Origin: CAYWYR01 sp964462685
GTDB lineage: Bacteria; Bacteroidota; Ignavibacteria; Kapaibacteriales; UBA2268
DNA: 64,000 bases
Direction of reading: 5' to 3'
NCBI GenBank assembly: GCA_964462685.1
Contig: CAYWYR010000001.1
Location: 147,974 to 211,973 of the forward strand
In this document: piece by piece, positions 9,123 through 19,190 of the stretch
Position numbering within the stretch: position 1 is the stretch's first letter
How the letters are laid out: every line of letters begins with the position of its first letter
Translations under genes and position numbers: made by a program
The notes under the pieces: generated by a model
Told to the model about the DNA's origin: nothing
The model's database searches: none
The model's input: only the letters and a program-made list of their open reading frames with translations

Positions 9123-12100
9123 CTAATCGATAACTACGGTTAGTTCGCCTTCAATAGAGTCAGTTTCTAATTTCAGAAAGTATAGGCCACTCGCTATTCC
9201 CGCTCTGTCAAAAATAACTTCGTCCTCTTCTAAAAAGCCTTCGAAAATTACCCTTACAAGATTTCCCGCTCTGTCGAATAAACTGATATCCGTGTTTTCA
9301 CCAGCAGGAACATTTAAGAAAATGGTAGCTATATCTTGAACTGGATTCGGCTGAATGCTATAAAGCCCAAACTCTCCCGACATTGACAGAAGCCTTGTAC
9401 CTCCATCTTCACAAAGTTCAGTTAGTGTAAAAACTCCTGGTCCTAACTCCACATCGCTACCAGCTGTAATATCGAGAAACTGTGAAACCGGGCTTGTTTC
9501 GGAATTACCTAAAGCAACTTTGAATGGTATTAGGAGTTGGCTGTTTTCATTAAGTTGATCCTCAGTAATCGTAATGTTTAGTCTAAATTTACCATCAACT
9601 TCTATTTGGGTAAATTCAAACCCTGAGTATGTCAATACAGTAGGATTGTATTCGATACTAAAATTCAAAACATCATTTGTGATAAAGTATTGATCAGCTT
9701 CGGGCAAATCAATGATAATATTGATACTTTCCCCCTGTGCCCCTGAAGCGTCATTTATTTTACCTATTATCGTTTCGCTGATTGTGCGGCCTACTATAGT
9801 AACTGTATAGGGCACATCAAATCCGCTTTCATAGATTAGAAGCTCGGCTATAGAATATGACTGAGACATAGGATCAAACGATGTTATATATCCTGTAGAA
9901 GTATTAGGAATAATCACGGTTGGAAGCACTATTCCATCCACACTGATATATTCGTTGGGATCGGATAATAGCTCATAATCAACTATTGGAACATTACGAA
10001 GACTGTTATTCCTTATACCGTCTTCAATATTCAAAACTGACTGCTTACCGACTTCGGTCAATGGGAAAAAAATAGGTGTTTCAACCGATAGCCTTCTTTC
10101 CTCTACTTCGGCTATGATATTCGCACTAGCGGTTTTGCCATTATAGTATATCTCGATCACTGCTTCAAAAATACCTAACTCATCCGCTCTGAAAGTAAAT
10201 GCCTGCATCTTGGCAGTTTGGTATAGCAGATCTTCAGTAGTTGAAGTTTTGAGCATATTGAATTTCTCTGGATTCGTTCCTGTGATATCAAAGCCCTCGA
10301 TAGAGATATATGGGTCGGTTATCCCTTGTAGATAGTCATCTATTTTCAAGTATAGATCCTCACCTAGTACTGTTTTTCCCAAGTCGATATCATTAATTAT
10401 CAGAACTGGTTCTATAATACTTAAAGTATTGCTCGTATCTCTAACAACTGTATTGAACAGGGCTCCCCATTCTATCACTTTACCGTCTTCACCCGCGGAT
10501 ACAAATGTCTTCCCGCCTGGAACTAAGTCCAAAGAAAATGGGATACCGTCATTAAATCCATCATAATCATGGGCTTTAAAATCCTCTATTATAGACCAGT
10601 TCTCGGTATCAATAGCGGTTATTTCGCCCAAGCGCCCTATTGCAATTAAGGTTGTGCCTAGCTCATCAAAAAACAAATCAGTAGTGTTTACCAGACCAGG
10701 GTCAGTATATTCAAATATGGGTTCACCCATATTATCTGAATCATATACATTTATATTATCGCGACTGGCAATTGCGGTTGTACTCAAGTCTTTATTGAAA
10801 GCAATAGAGTACAAATTATTAAAAGGGACTTGATCTTGATGTTGGACTGACCAGTCATTGGCATCGTGAGTATAAATCAAACCTGATTCTGATATACTTA
10901 TTATTTCATCAAATAAAGGATTGTATTCCAGTGTGCGGATTCTTGAATTATGGTCGGCATTTGAATTTAGATCATTAAAACTATCAGTATCTATAAGGAT
11001 TACAAATCCGTCTTCGGTAGAAAATGCTAGTTGGTTTTTATCTTGGAGTAGTGTGATATCTGTTACTGAGTCATCGTTCAATGAATAAGTATTTAATATC
11101 TCTAATGTAGAGGTATCCCATTTTATTACTTTGCCGAAAAGGGTGCCTGTATAAAAATATCTGCTGTCATCGGAAAACTCTATGCAAGTGATTTTATCGT
11201 TCGCATCAAAAAGTGTCGCTATCGGCAGGAATGTTTCATAGTCCAGTATAATTAGTTGATTCGCTCCTACTGCCACTATTGACTTGTCTGGGCTTACTTT
11301 GACATCGTTAATAGAAGATGTAGGCCCATGGAATTCTTTTAATAGCGACCCAAAAGATTTACCGTCACTGATATCGCATTCAGCAATAATACGCCCTAAC
11401 TGGGTAACGTTGTTCTGATCGGTTTGCCATAAAAAAGGGCTTTCGGTTATGTCTGGGGTTATTATGGATATATTATTAGTTGCTAAATCTTCAAAAAATA
11501 AATCAACAGGTAAATCTCCTACTCCAGAATATCCTATTGCAACATTATCACCAACTAAATAGGAGTCATTGATTTTTGTATCATCCAAGAAAATCTGCAT
11601 TTCTAAATTAGATTTTATATTGCCGCCACCTATTTCAAAAGAGTTATCGCAATATCCATCAAGCACTTCTATCTGGTAAACCCTATAGAGATTATCAATT
11701 GGAGAAAATGTAATATCAATTATCTGGGATTGTCCAGATTCTAAATCAAATGTACTAGGGGTTAGTTCTACATCTGTAGAAGGGGATACTAGTCTGATAT
11801 CCTTAAAATCATAATTGTTAGCTGTCACTGTGATTTGATCTACAAGCGTCTCCCCTTGATCCAGCTCTCCAAAATCAACAAATGTACTAGATATTTCTAG
11901 TTTGGGTAAATCATCAGTTTGTATAAAATCAAAATCTGATCTAATATCATCCTGCCCACCATATATTACAGATAATGTTCTTTCGCTGTTGTCGCAATCA
12001 GGATCAATCTTAAATTCTGCCGCTAAGCTATAATTATCAGTATAATACTTAGAGTAAACAAATCTTTTAAGTGCCTCATCAAAGCTATCAATGTTTAGAT

Positions 12101-12785
12101 TTTCCTCTGAGTGGCCTCCTGAATTAGCTACTATGGACTTTACCTCATCATAGATTATATCAAATGACAGTACTGATAAAGTGTGGTTTTTTGTTCGCAA
12201 AAAGTCAGAGATTAGAAGTTCGCTATCAGTGGTAAAGCTATTATCGGTAAATACTAGGATATCAGCCGATGGAGTATCGAAGTGATCTAAGACTGAAAAC
12301 AAACCACTTCCATCGCCAAGAAAAGAGTCGTCAAAACTATATTTTCTTATAGTAGGGTTGATATTATTGAAGTCAAGGTCTATCGGTGAAAAATTACGAG
12401 GCTTTATAAGCTGAGCTTTGTAATCAAATACGAATACCAAAGACCTTTTATCAAATGATAGAGCCTCTATATCGGCTACGGCATTTTGAATAGCTACCAA
12501 TTTATCAGATTCATTCAATAAAGATTTATCGATCATCAAAACCAGATCCCTGTCAAGCATAGAAGGGTTGGCAGGAACTGAAGACAGCTCAAAATTAACC
12601 TCGTTACCGTCAATCAAAATCGATAAATCATTCTTGTTGGACACTTCGGGGAATCCGTTCGCATTCCAAAAAGCTAATTCAGCGTTAACTGTAAGACCGT
12701 TGTTCTCGCTTTCAATAACTGCCAAACTCTGGGATTGGATGAGTAAAGGCATTATTAGTGAAAGTAGTAAAGTAAATATTCGCAT
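9123..12785 (-). CDS. Giant T9SS cargo protein with vWA-like, WD40-like and cohesin-like regions
   Basis: About 1220 residues. From the N-terminus: a signal peptide; a von Willebrand A-like region (about 50-260) with D-L-V-L-M-I-D-K-S as a degenerate metal site; an Ig-like ASH segment (about 305-400) with V-D-F-G-x-L-x-x-G; a WD40-like propeller (about 480-780) with repeated I-x-x-I-x-F-x-x-D and K-V-I-K-W-D patterns; another ASH-like segment; a cohesin-like fold (about 1010-1130); and a type A T9SS sorting domain (S-I-Q-P-N-P-V-Q-D near 1150, ending S-G-L-Y-F-L-K-L). It should be exported and attached to or released from the surface. The ATG at 12785 directly follows a terminator U-tract. 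Ligand unknown. Confidence 0.8.
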   Translation of the reverse strand: MRIFTLLLSLIMPLLIQSQSLAVIESENNGLTVNAELAFWNANGFPEVSNKNDLSILIDGNEVNFELSSVPANPSMLDRDLVLMIDKSLLNESDKLVAIQNAVADIEALSFDKRSLVFVFDYKAQLIKPRNFSPIDLDFNNINPTIRKYSFDDSFLGDGSGLFSVLDHFDTPSADILVFTDNSFTTDSELLISDFLRTKNHTLSVLSFDIIYDEVKSIVANSGGHSEENLNIDSFDEALKRFVYSKYYTDNYSLAAEFKIDPDCDNSERTLSVIYGGQDDIRSDFDFIQTDDLPKLEISSTFVDFGELDQGETLVDQITVTANNYDFKDIRLVSPSTDVELTPSTFDLESGQSQIIDITFSPIDNLYRVYQIEVLDGYCDNSFEIGGGNIKSNLEMQIFLDDTKINDSYLVGDNVAIGYSGVGDLPVDLFFEDLATNNISIITPDITESPFLWQTDQNNVTQLGRIIAECDISDGKSFGSLLKEFHGPTSSINDVKVSPDKSIVAVGANQLIILDYETFLPIATLFDANDKITCIEFSDDSRYFYTGTLFGKVIKWDTSTLEILNTYSLNDDSVTDITLLQDKNQLAFSTEDGFVILIDTDSFNDLNSNADHNSRIRTLEYNPLFDEIISISESGLIYTHDANDWSVQHQDQVPFNNLYSIAFNKDLSTTAIASRDNINVYDSDNMGEPIFEYTDPGLVNTTDLFFDELGTTLIAIGRLGEITAIDTENWSIIEDFKAHDYDGFNDGIPFSLDLVPGGKTFVSAGEDGKVIEWGALFNTVVRDTSNTLSIIEPVLIINDIDLGKTVLGEDLYLKIDDYLQGITDPYISIEGFDITGTNPEKFNMLKTSTTEDLLYQTAKMQAFTFRADELGIFEAVIEIYYNGKTASANIIAEVEERRLSVETPIFFPLTEVGKQSVLNIEDGIRNNSLRNVPIVDYELLSDPNEYISVDGIVLPTVIIPNTSTGYITSFDPMSQSYSIAELLIYESGFDVPYTVTIVGRTISETIIGKINDASGAQGESINIIIDLPEADQYFITNDVLNFSIEYNPTVLTYSGFEFTQIEVDGKFRLNITITEDQLNENSQLLIPFKVALGNSETSPVSQFLDITAGSDVELGPGVFTLTELCEDGGTRLLSMSGEFGLYSIQPNPVQDIATIFLNVPAGENTDISLFDRAGNLVRVIFEGFLEEDEVIFDRAGIASGLYFLKLETDSIEGELTVVID

Positions 12786-12826
12786 AAAAAAAAGTAGTAT
12801 TAACATTGTTCAACGCTAATACTACT
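12786..12826 (-). terminator. Terminator of the FN3/BNR gene, abutting the next start codon
   Basis: A perfect 10-bp inverted repeat (AGTAGTATTA at 12793-12802 and TAATACTACT at 12817-12826) is followed on the minus strand by an unbroken U-run, and the ATG of the next gene begins at the very next base. This is a textbook intrinsic terminator in an unusual position. Confidence 0.8.
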
Positions 12827-12864
12827 AACACTTTTTTAGGGAAAATGTTTTCTTAATATCCCTA

Positions 12865-15800
12865 CTATTCGATAATTACAGATATTATACCTTTGTGCGG
12901 GCCTGCTTCAATATAAAGGTTATATGCACCAGATGGCAATCCTGATATATCCATTGCCCGCCCTGATATCAAGTTTACGCCTTTATCGAAGCTGTAGGAT
13001 GAGATATACTCGCCTGCGGTATTGTAAACCTGTACTTTGATTTCATAAGGTATATTTTTATTAGCGGCTAAGGTAAACAGCCCGTTATTAGGATTTGGGA
13101 ACACTGTAAGCCCGTACTCTATTTCAAGATAAGAGCCAACGCTAACCAGCGCCTTAAAATCGAATTTCCAAAAATCGTTATCCGATATCCTTCCTTCAGA
13201 ATTCTGAGCTACTAGATTCCACCAGTATTCTCCGTTTTCCATATCATTGATAATGGACGGTACATAATCCAAAACACTTATTACTGTATCATATATAATA
13301 TTATCGCCATTCAAATCATAGGAAATCTGGAATCTGTATTCATCAGCACCATCAACACTTTGGAACTGAAATGAAGAGAATACAGCTTCATATATTCCAC
13401 CTCTCTCTGGGGTGGTTCTCTCAGGCATACTGAGTTTGGTACCAAATTCAACTTCTTCCCAATCACTTGTATCATTGGGTTTAATACCTCTCACCCTTAG
13501 CCTGTAGTCGCTGTTATAGCTAAGGCCAGATATTTCCCTTTCATTTGTTTTTATGCCAGTTATAGATTCTACAACCGAGTTATCCGATAGGTCATTTAGT
13601 TCTAACTCATAAGAATCTACCCCGCTAAGCGCTGTCCATCGTGCGGTCAAAAATGTGTCTTTATTTACGCCACTGGTTGGTGCGGTGATGGAAATACTAC
13701 CTAATGGAGGGACAGTCGTAAAGTTCCAGGTATCGGACCATTCGCTATATCCACCCGCTATCTGATACCTGACTTTCCAATAATAGCGTGTGCCCAGTTC
13801 TGTTGTAGGTGTGTAAGAAGCTTGATTGACAGTTTGCTCCACCAGCGGACTATTCAGAGTTTCATCATTCCCTAGTACTAGATCGTATTCAGCTCCCGGT
13901 ATAGTTCCCCATACAAGTGGAGTGAGTTGCTCAATATCGATGGCATTATTATCAGGTGATGTTAAAGAAAGTGCGGGATATATTGTTGTGAATGACCACG
14001 TATCAGTCCAGTCAGTCTCAATATTATTAGCGGTAGCCCTTACCCGCCAGTAGTAAGTCGTACCTAATTCTAATGATGAGTAGTCGTAGGTTAGTCCACT
14101 TATATCTGTCGTATCCAATAGCAAGTTATTAAACTGACTATCAGTTGATAATTGAAGACTGTATGACGATGCACCCATAGACTCCGACCAAGTCAGTTCT
14201 CCGTTTTGTTCTAAAGTCTTTGACCCGTTGAGGGGAGATGAGAGAGAAAAACCAGGTAGCTTTGTAGTAAATGAGAATGTATCCGACCATTCGCTGTAAT
14301 CAAAGCCATCATAGCTCATAACCCGCCAATAGTATGTTACTCCACCTGTCATATTTGTAAAGTTGAATGTAGTATGGGTTAGTGATCTTGTAAATACCCG
14401 AGACTGTAGGTTCGCGTCTGAGAAGATTTCCAAACTATCGGCAACCGAGGATGAGTACGAGTCCCATACAAGATCAACTCCGAATGGGTCTGCACCCTGA
14501 ACCATGTCCGCGGGACTAACTAGAGTAGGAGTAGTAATTCCTGTTCTAAAAGCTTCTGTCACTGACCAGTCACTTTCACTTTCTACATCTACTGCTTTCG
14601 CTCTCCAATAATACATAGTGGAAGGTTGAAGGCTTTGATTGATATATGTTGTGTCGGTTATATTCTCGACTGTTGCCGTGCTTGCACTAAAATCGCTTTC
14701 TGTGGCATATTCAATAGAATATGAGTCTGCTGCGGGATTTGAACTCCATAGTAGTGAAACAGGTAAATCAAGCCCACCAATACTATCTACAGGGCTGATA
14801 AGATTTACGGGAGATAGTTTTGTCTTAAACGAGAAAGGTGTAGAATAAGCCGTTTCACCACCTGGATAAATAACCTTTACCCTCCAGAAATATTCCTTTT
14901 CAAACTCTAAACTGGCTGTTGTAGTAGAAAATTCGTTTGTGCTAAGAGAATTTGAGGTATAATCTATATTGGTAAAAGTATTATCTTGAGATAATTCCAG
15001 TATGTACCCTCCTGCACCCGCAATATTCGTCCAAGTGAGTACTGTATCAAGCCCTAAGCCTTCTGAGCCGTCAGTAGGCGATACCAGGGTAGTTGGAGGT
15101 ACTGTAGTCCTGAAACTCCAAGTATCGGTCCAAGGAGAAATAACATTTCCGTTAACAGATCGGACTCTCCAATTGTATTCAGTGTAGTAGCTAAGTGTAG
15201 GTGTTACAACTGATGTATTGCTGATACTATCACCAGAAGCTACGATTTGTGTGAACTGTTCATCGCTTGCAAGCTGCCAATCATATCCTGTGGCATTTGA
15301 AACCCCAGACCACGCTAATGTAGTATCAATCGATATGTATTCAGAATCGTTGGCAGGGGAGATAAGGGTGGGTATAGTTATATCAACTGGCAGATCACTT
15401 ACCCAGATACTTCGGCCATAAGTTCCGGCATATATTTTCTGGTTCTGCCCATCCAGTACTACAGTTCGCACACTGGTATATGGAAGGTTTTTAGAATACT
15501 CTACCCAACCGTTGCTGTTATCATCTCTATAGAATACACCTCTGTCATTGCCGAGCCATAGTCTGTTATTAGAACCTGCTTGGTGCGCCCCGTCCAATGC
15601 TGGAATGTTAGCAAGCCCCTGTGATTGATTGGTAAAAGTACTACCGAAATCATCGGAGTAATAGACTTTTTCATTATTAGAATATCCACCGTATATCAGC
15701 CACAGTTTATCAGAATCAGATGAATGGAAAACAACTTCCTGAAGAGGCTGATTGCTATTGGAGGTTATCTGATCCCAAGTAGTACCGCCATCGGTGGTTT

Positions 15801-17706
15801 TATAAATAGAGTTCGAATTACTATTTCTAAAGCTGAATACGATTCTGTTGGAATCCACAGGTGACATATCTAAAACACGAATGGTATTGGTATGCGAGAA
15901 ATTTGTCAATCTTTGATAATCATCTTCCTGAAGAAAATTATTCGATTTCCACACATTATAATATCCCACAAGCATTGTAGAAGATTTTTGAGCACTCATA
16001 ATATATGGTGTTTCCCAAGCTCCTTCTTCATCTGTTTTATTAACCCAGTCACTTTGGGCTGAATCCCATTCAAAAGTCAATTTTATGAAATTTTGCCCAC
16101 CGTCACCAGAACCGGAGATCTCTCCGTAATATAGAGCACAGAACATATTATCATCATCATTGGGGTCTATATGCGATACAAAACCATCCCCGCCGAGTGG
16201 CACATACCAGTTTCCGTCATCAAGTAACATTTGGGTACCGTTATCCTGCGTTCCGCCGATAATTCGTTTGGGATTAATAGTTTGCACATCAAAATCGTAG
16301 AACTGGCTAATCGCTAAGCCCTCGGCCAGCCACGTGTATGAGCTGCCACCATTGGATGTTGAAAACAGTCCACCATCATTTGTGATATACAATATACTTG
16401 TATTGGGTTTGAAGTGGAGCGAATGCTGATCTGCATGGATAACTGGGGAGCTGTTCTTGTTATGCCCGGTCCAACCAGTCCACATAGCTACTGCTTCCCA
16501 GTTTTGCCCCCCATCTGTAGATTTTTGCAGATTAATACCGCCAACGTAAACTTCATTTTTATTAGTTGGGGATACCTCAATTGCTAAATCGTAGAAGGCT
16601 TGCCCGCCAGTATCACTACCATCAGAATGATAACCTAAGATATTGGTGGATGTATGCCTTGCGGAAAACGAATTACCTCCATTTGTTGATCGGTACACTC
16701 CGTGTAAGTTTCTAAAGTTCGCTGCCAATACATAAAGGTAATCAGGGTCGTCAGGTGTAACCGCCAGTTCTATTCTGTGCAGACTGTTTGAGGAAGGCAG
16801 ACCATTTGTCAATTCAGCCCAAGTTATACCGGCATCGGTAGATCGATAAACTTTTTCATCAGCACTGGCGTAAATTGTTGAAGGCGAATTAGGTTTGAAT
16901 ACTATATCATAACAGTTGTCGGTAAGAGTTCTATCCCAACTATCCCCTCCATCTGTTGATACTATTATACCGCCGTTACCAGCAGCATACACAAGATCAG
17001 GATCTGTAGGGTGTACAATTATCTCCCTTAATAACCAGAAATCCGTGAGATTGGTTTGCCAGTTCGTCTCCGCCCAAGTACTGCCACCGTCTGTTGATTT
17101 CATGACGCCAAGGGAGTAAGCATCTGTGCCGTAGCCGTCGCCAGTAGCTGCATATACAATATTTCTGTTTGAAGGTGCGAACTCTATATCGGTAATACCT
17201 ATAGGCTGAAGAATCGATAATCTGTCAGTCAAAGGAGTCCATGAGCCCCCAGCGTTTCTTGTTTCCCATATACCGCCGAGTGGCATCCCTACAAGCCACC
17301 TGTTAGCATCCCCAGGGTCAAACGCGATGGTATTTATCCGGCCGTTTCCAAAGTTTCTACCCTGGGAACTATCCGGCCCTACAAGCGACCAATCAGACTG
17401 ATCGTTATGCTTATCGAAAGTGTTTTTATCTTGATCAATTAATTGGAAGCTATTATTTTCTGGCATATATAAATGCCCGGAACTAGTAAGCCTTGAGCTC
17501 CAATAATGTTCCCACCGCTTATATTTTTTATATACAGCCTCTCTTTTATCTAAACCGAGCTCATCTGCTTTTGCATAGAATGCGTCCTGAATCTCATAGA
17601 AATTCGGATTTTCTTTACCCGTCCATTCTATCCAAGGCTGTGATGAAAGATGCCCCAAGCCAATGAACAAGAAAAAGGAAATAAGAGAAAAAGTGATTTT
17701 AAACAT
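12865..17706 (-). CDS. Giant T9SS cargo protein with BNR/sortilin-like propeller and FN3-like modules
   Basis: About 1613 residues. A signal peptide (M-F-K-I-T-F-S-L-I-S-F-F-L-F-I-G) precedes a propeller of BNR/Asp-box type (about 110-770) with many S-T-D-G-G-x-x-W repeats, as in glycoside-binding sortilin-like or xyloglucanase-type proteins. The final blade reads Y-A-G-T-Y-G-R-S-I-W. Then come about eight FN3-like modules (about 785-1500) and a type A T9SS sorting domain (V-F-P-N-P-N-N-G-L-F, ending S-G-A-Y-N-L-Y-I). No catalytic residues for a specific hydrolase can be assigned, so adhesion or polymer binding is the inference. A start 9 nt upstream (17715) is possible. Confidence 0.82.
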   Translation of the reverse strand: MFKITFSLISFFLFIGLGHLSSQPWIEWTGKENPNFYEIQDAFYAKADELGLDKREAVYKKYKRWEHYWSSRLTSSGHLYMPENNSFQLIDQDKNTFDKHNDQSDWSLVGPDSSQGRNFGNGRINTIAFDPGDANRWLVGMPLGGIWETRNAGGSWTPLTDRLSILQPIGITDIEFAPSNRNIVYAATGDGYGTDAYSLGVMKSTDGGSTWAETNWQTNLTDFWLLREIIVHPTDPDLVYAAGNGGIIVSTDGGDSWDRTLTDNCYDIVFKPNSPSTIYASADEKVYRSTDAGITWAELTNGLPSSNSLHRIELAVTPDDPDYLYVLAANFRNLHGVYRSTNGGNSFSARHTSTNILGYHSDGSDTGGQAFYDLAIEVSPTNKNEVYVGGINLQKSTDGGQNWEAVAMWTGWTGHNKNSSPVIHADQHSLHFKPNTSILYITNDGGLFSTSNGGSSYTWLAEGLAISQFYDFDVQTINPKRIIGGTQDNGTQMLLDDGNWYVPLGGDGFVSHIDPNDDDNMFCALYYGEISGSGDGGQNFIKLTFEWDSAQSDWVNKTDEEGAWETPYIMSAQKSSTMLVGYYNVWKSNNFLQEDDYQRLTNFSHTNTIRVLDMSPVDSNRIVFSFRNSNSNSIYKTTDGGTTWDQITSNSNQPLQEVVFHSSDSDKLWLIYGGYSNNEKVYYSDDFGSTFTNQSQGLANIPALDGAHQAGSNNRLWLGNDRGVFYRDDNSNGWVEYSKNLPYTSVRTVVLDGQNQKIYAGTYGRSIWVSDLPVDITIPTLISPANDSEYISIDTTLAWSGVSNATGYDWQLASDEQFTQIVASGDSISNTSVVTPTLSYYTEYNWRVRSVNGNVISPWTDTWSFRTTVPPTTLVSPTDGSEGLGLDTVLTWTNIAGAGGYILELSQDNTFTNIDYTSNSLSTNEFSTTTASLEFEKEYFWRVKVIYPGGETAYSTPFSFKTKLSPVNLISPVDSIGGLDLPVSLLWSSNPAADSYSIEYATESDFSASTATVENITDTTYINQSLQPSTMYYWRAKAVDVESESDWSVTEAFRTGITTPTLVSPADMVQGADPFGVDLVWDSYSSSVADSLEIFSDANLQSRVFTRSLTHTTFNFTNMTGGVTYYWRVMSYDGFDYSEWSDTFSFTTKLPGFSLSSPLNGSKTLEQNGELTWSESMGASSYSLQLSTDSQFNNLLLDTTDISGLTYDYSSLELGTTYYWRVRATANNIETDWTDTWSFTTIYPALSLTSPDNNAIDIEQLTPLVWGTIPGAEYDLVLGNDETLNSPLVEQTVNQASYTPTTELGTRYYWKVRYQIAGGYSEWSDTWNFTTVPPLGSISITAPTSGVNKDTFLTARWTALSGVDSYELELNDLSDNSVVESITGIKTNEREISGLSYNSDYRLRVRGIKPNDTSDWEEVEFGTKLSMPERTTPERGGIYEAVFSSFQFQSVDGADEYRFQISYDLNGDNIIYDTVISVLDYVPSIINDMENGEYWWNLVAQNSEGRISDNDFWKFDFKALVSVGSYLEIEYGLTVFPNPNNGLFTLAANKNIPYEIKVQVYNTAGEYISSYSFDKGVNLISGRAMDISGLPSGAYNLYIEAGPHKGIISVIIE
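13200..15370 (-). repeat. Tandem FN3-like modules within the T9SS protein
   Basis: About eight units of roughly 90 residues. Each ends in a version of Y-Y-W-R-V-R ... W-S-D-T-W-S-F-T-T followed by L-x-S-P, which starts the next unit. They are homologous at protein level but differ in sequence, so they are old duplications and not a recent DNA repeat. Confidence 0.7.
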
Positions 17707-17715
17707 AATAGCCAA

Positions 17716-17975
17716 CTATACATAGAGATTTAGAAAAAAGGGTGATATCTCAACAAAATTAACAAAACCAAATCAAAATTAGCATACTTATTCCGCGTAT
17801 TTTGATAGAGTAAAATACACTATCCTGTTCTTTGAAAGTTATAAGTAATAGTGATCGAAGGATATGAAACAGAATAGGCAATCAGCCGTTTTAATGTACT
17901 ATATCAAATCTGTAGGCCAACACTCTTTTTAGCCTCTCCAGAGACCACTATCACTACAAACCTGAAAGGGAAGAC
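17716..17975. other. Divergent intergenic region of 260 nt
   Basis: It separates the minus-strand T9SS gene from the plus-strand acyl-CoA dehydrogenase gene. Apart from the possible minus-strand -7 elements near 17754 and 17774, I see no open frame, RNA gene or strong hairpin. The stretch just before the dehydrogenase has a purine-rich AAAGGGAAG that may serve as its ribosome binding site. Confidence 0.4.
17754..17761 (-). promoter_or_regulatory. Possible -7 element before the FN3/BNR gene
   Basis: On the minus strand the sequence reads TAATTTTG. A second copy of the same octamer lies at 17774-17781. Neither has a TTG at the right distance, so support is weak. Confidence 0.25.
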
Positions 17976-19133
17976 ATGCCGTTGAATACTGGGCTTAACG
18001 ATGAACAAATTATGCTTCGCGATACTATCAGAAGATTTGCTGAAGAAGAGGTTCGGGAAAAATCAAAAGAACTTGATGAAAAAGAAGAGTTTTCTCCTGA
18101 ACTGACTATGAAAATGGCGGATCTCGGTCTTCTTGGAGCATTTATACCGGGTGAGTATGGCGGGAGTGAACTTGATTACGTGTCTTATATCATTGCTGTA
18201 GAAGAGCTCTCTAGGGTTGACGGATCCCAAGCTGCTACTATAGCGGCCCATAACTCTCTTGGCACGGGTCCGCTTTATTATTTTGGTAACGATGAGCAAA
18301 AAAGTAAATATCTACCGCAGCTTACTGGCGGGAAACTATGGGGTTTTGGCCTGACAGAACCAGAAGCTGGTTCTGATGCAGGTAATACCCAGACTACAGC
18401 AGTACGAGATGGCGATGAGTGGGTGATCAATGGTTCAAAAATATATATAACGAACTCAGCTACCGATATGACTATCGGCTCCACTGTTTTAGCAGTAACA
18501 GGCGAGAAGAACGGTAGAAAAGAGTTATCTACATTTATTGTTGAAAACGATGCCCCAGGCTTTACCCAGAATGTTATGCACGGTAAAATGATGTGGCGCG
18601 GTTCAAATACGGGCGAGCTTCATTTTGATAATGTCCGAGTACCTCACACTAATATGCTCGGCAAGCAGGGTGATGGATTTAAGCAGATGCTATCAACCTT
18701 AGATAAGGGTAGGCTATCGATCGCGGCTATGGGATTAGGTCTTGCTCAGGGTGCATTCGATTATGCTATGAAGTATGCTAAAGAGCGTAAGACCTTCGGT
18801 AAAGCTATATCTACCTATCAGATAAACGCTTTCAAGCTGGCAGATATCGATATGGGAATAGAGCTGGCAAGAAATTACCTCTATGACCTGTGCCGTAGGG
18901 TAGAAAAGGGCGAGCGAATCACTAAAGAATCTGCTATTGCTAAGCTCAACTGTTCGGAACTAGCTCACATGGCGGCTAACCACTGCGTTCAGCTATTGGG
19001 CGGATACGGCCTAATGAAAGAGTACGAGGCTGAAAAATATTACCGCGATCAAAAACTACTGGAGATCGGCGAAGGCACAAGCGAGATACAGCGAATAGTT
19101 ATCTCCCGCGAGATAGGCTGCTATGATGTGTAA
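17976..19133 (+). CDS. Acyl-CoA dehydrogenase (short-chain type)
   Basis: At 385 residues it has the normal length of the FAD-dependent acyl-CoA dehydrogenases, which oxidise acyl-CoA to the trans-2-enoyl form and pass electrons to ETF. The FAD and substrate loop G-F-G-L-T-E-P-E-A-G-S-D-A-G is present, as is I-T-N-S-A near 155. The C-terminal I-G-E-G-T-S-E-I-Q-R carries the catalytic-base Glu where butyryl- and medium-chain enzymes have it. No other beta-oxidation or ETF genes lie in the window. Chain-length preference is not determinable. Confidence 0.93.
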   Translation: MPLNTGLNDEQIMLRDTIRRFAEEEVREKSKELDEKEEFSPELTMKMADLGLLGAFIPGEYGGSELDYVSYIIAVEELSRVDGSQAATIAAHNSLGTGPLYYFGNDEQKSKYLPQLTGGKLWGFGLTEPEAGSDAGNTQTTAVRDGDEWVINGSKIYITNSATDMTIGSTVLAVTGEKNGRKELSTFIVENDAPGFTQNVMHGKMMWRGSNTGELHFDNVRVPHTNMLGKQGDGFKQMLSTLDKGRLSIAAMGLGLAQGAFDYAMKYAKERKTFGKAISTYQINAFKLADIDMGIELARNYLYDLCRRVEKGERITKESAIAKLNCSELAHMAANHCVQLLGGYGLMKEYEAEKYYRDQKLLEIGEGTSEIQRIVISREIGCYDV

Positions 19134-19157
19134 GGAGCATTGAAATACCAACTTTTC

Positions 19158-19190
19158 AAACCCTGTACTTAATCATAGTACGGGGTTTTT
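19158..19190 (+). terminator. Terminator of the acyl-CoA dehydrogenase gene
   Basis: AAACCCTGTACT pairs with AGTACGGGGTTT (one G-T pair), followed by TTTTTATTT. The hairpin reaches the stop codon of the convergent higA gene, so it may serve both directions. Confidence 0.75.

Noticed and set aside
15501..15689. Second minus-strand open frame within the FN3/BNR gene
   Set aside because: It is another frame of a well-supported long gene, with no motif of its own.
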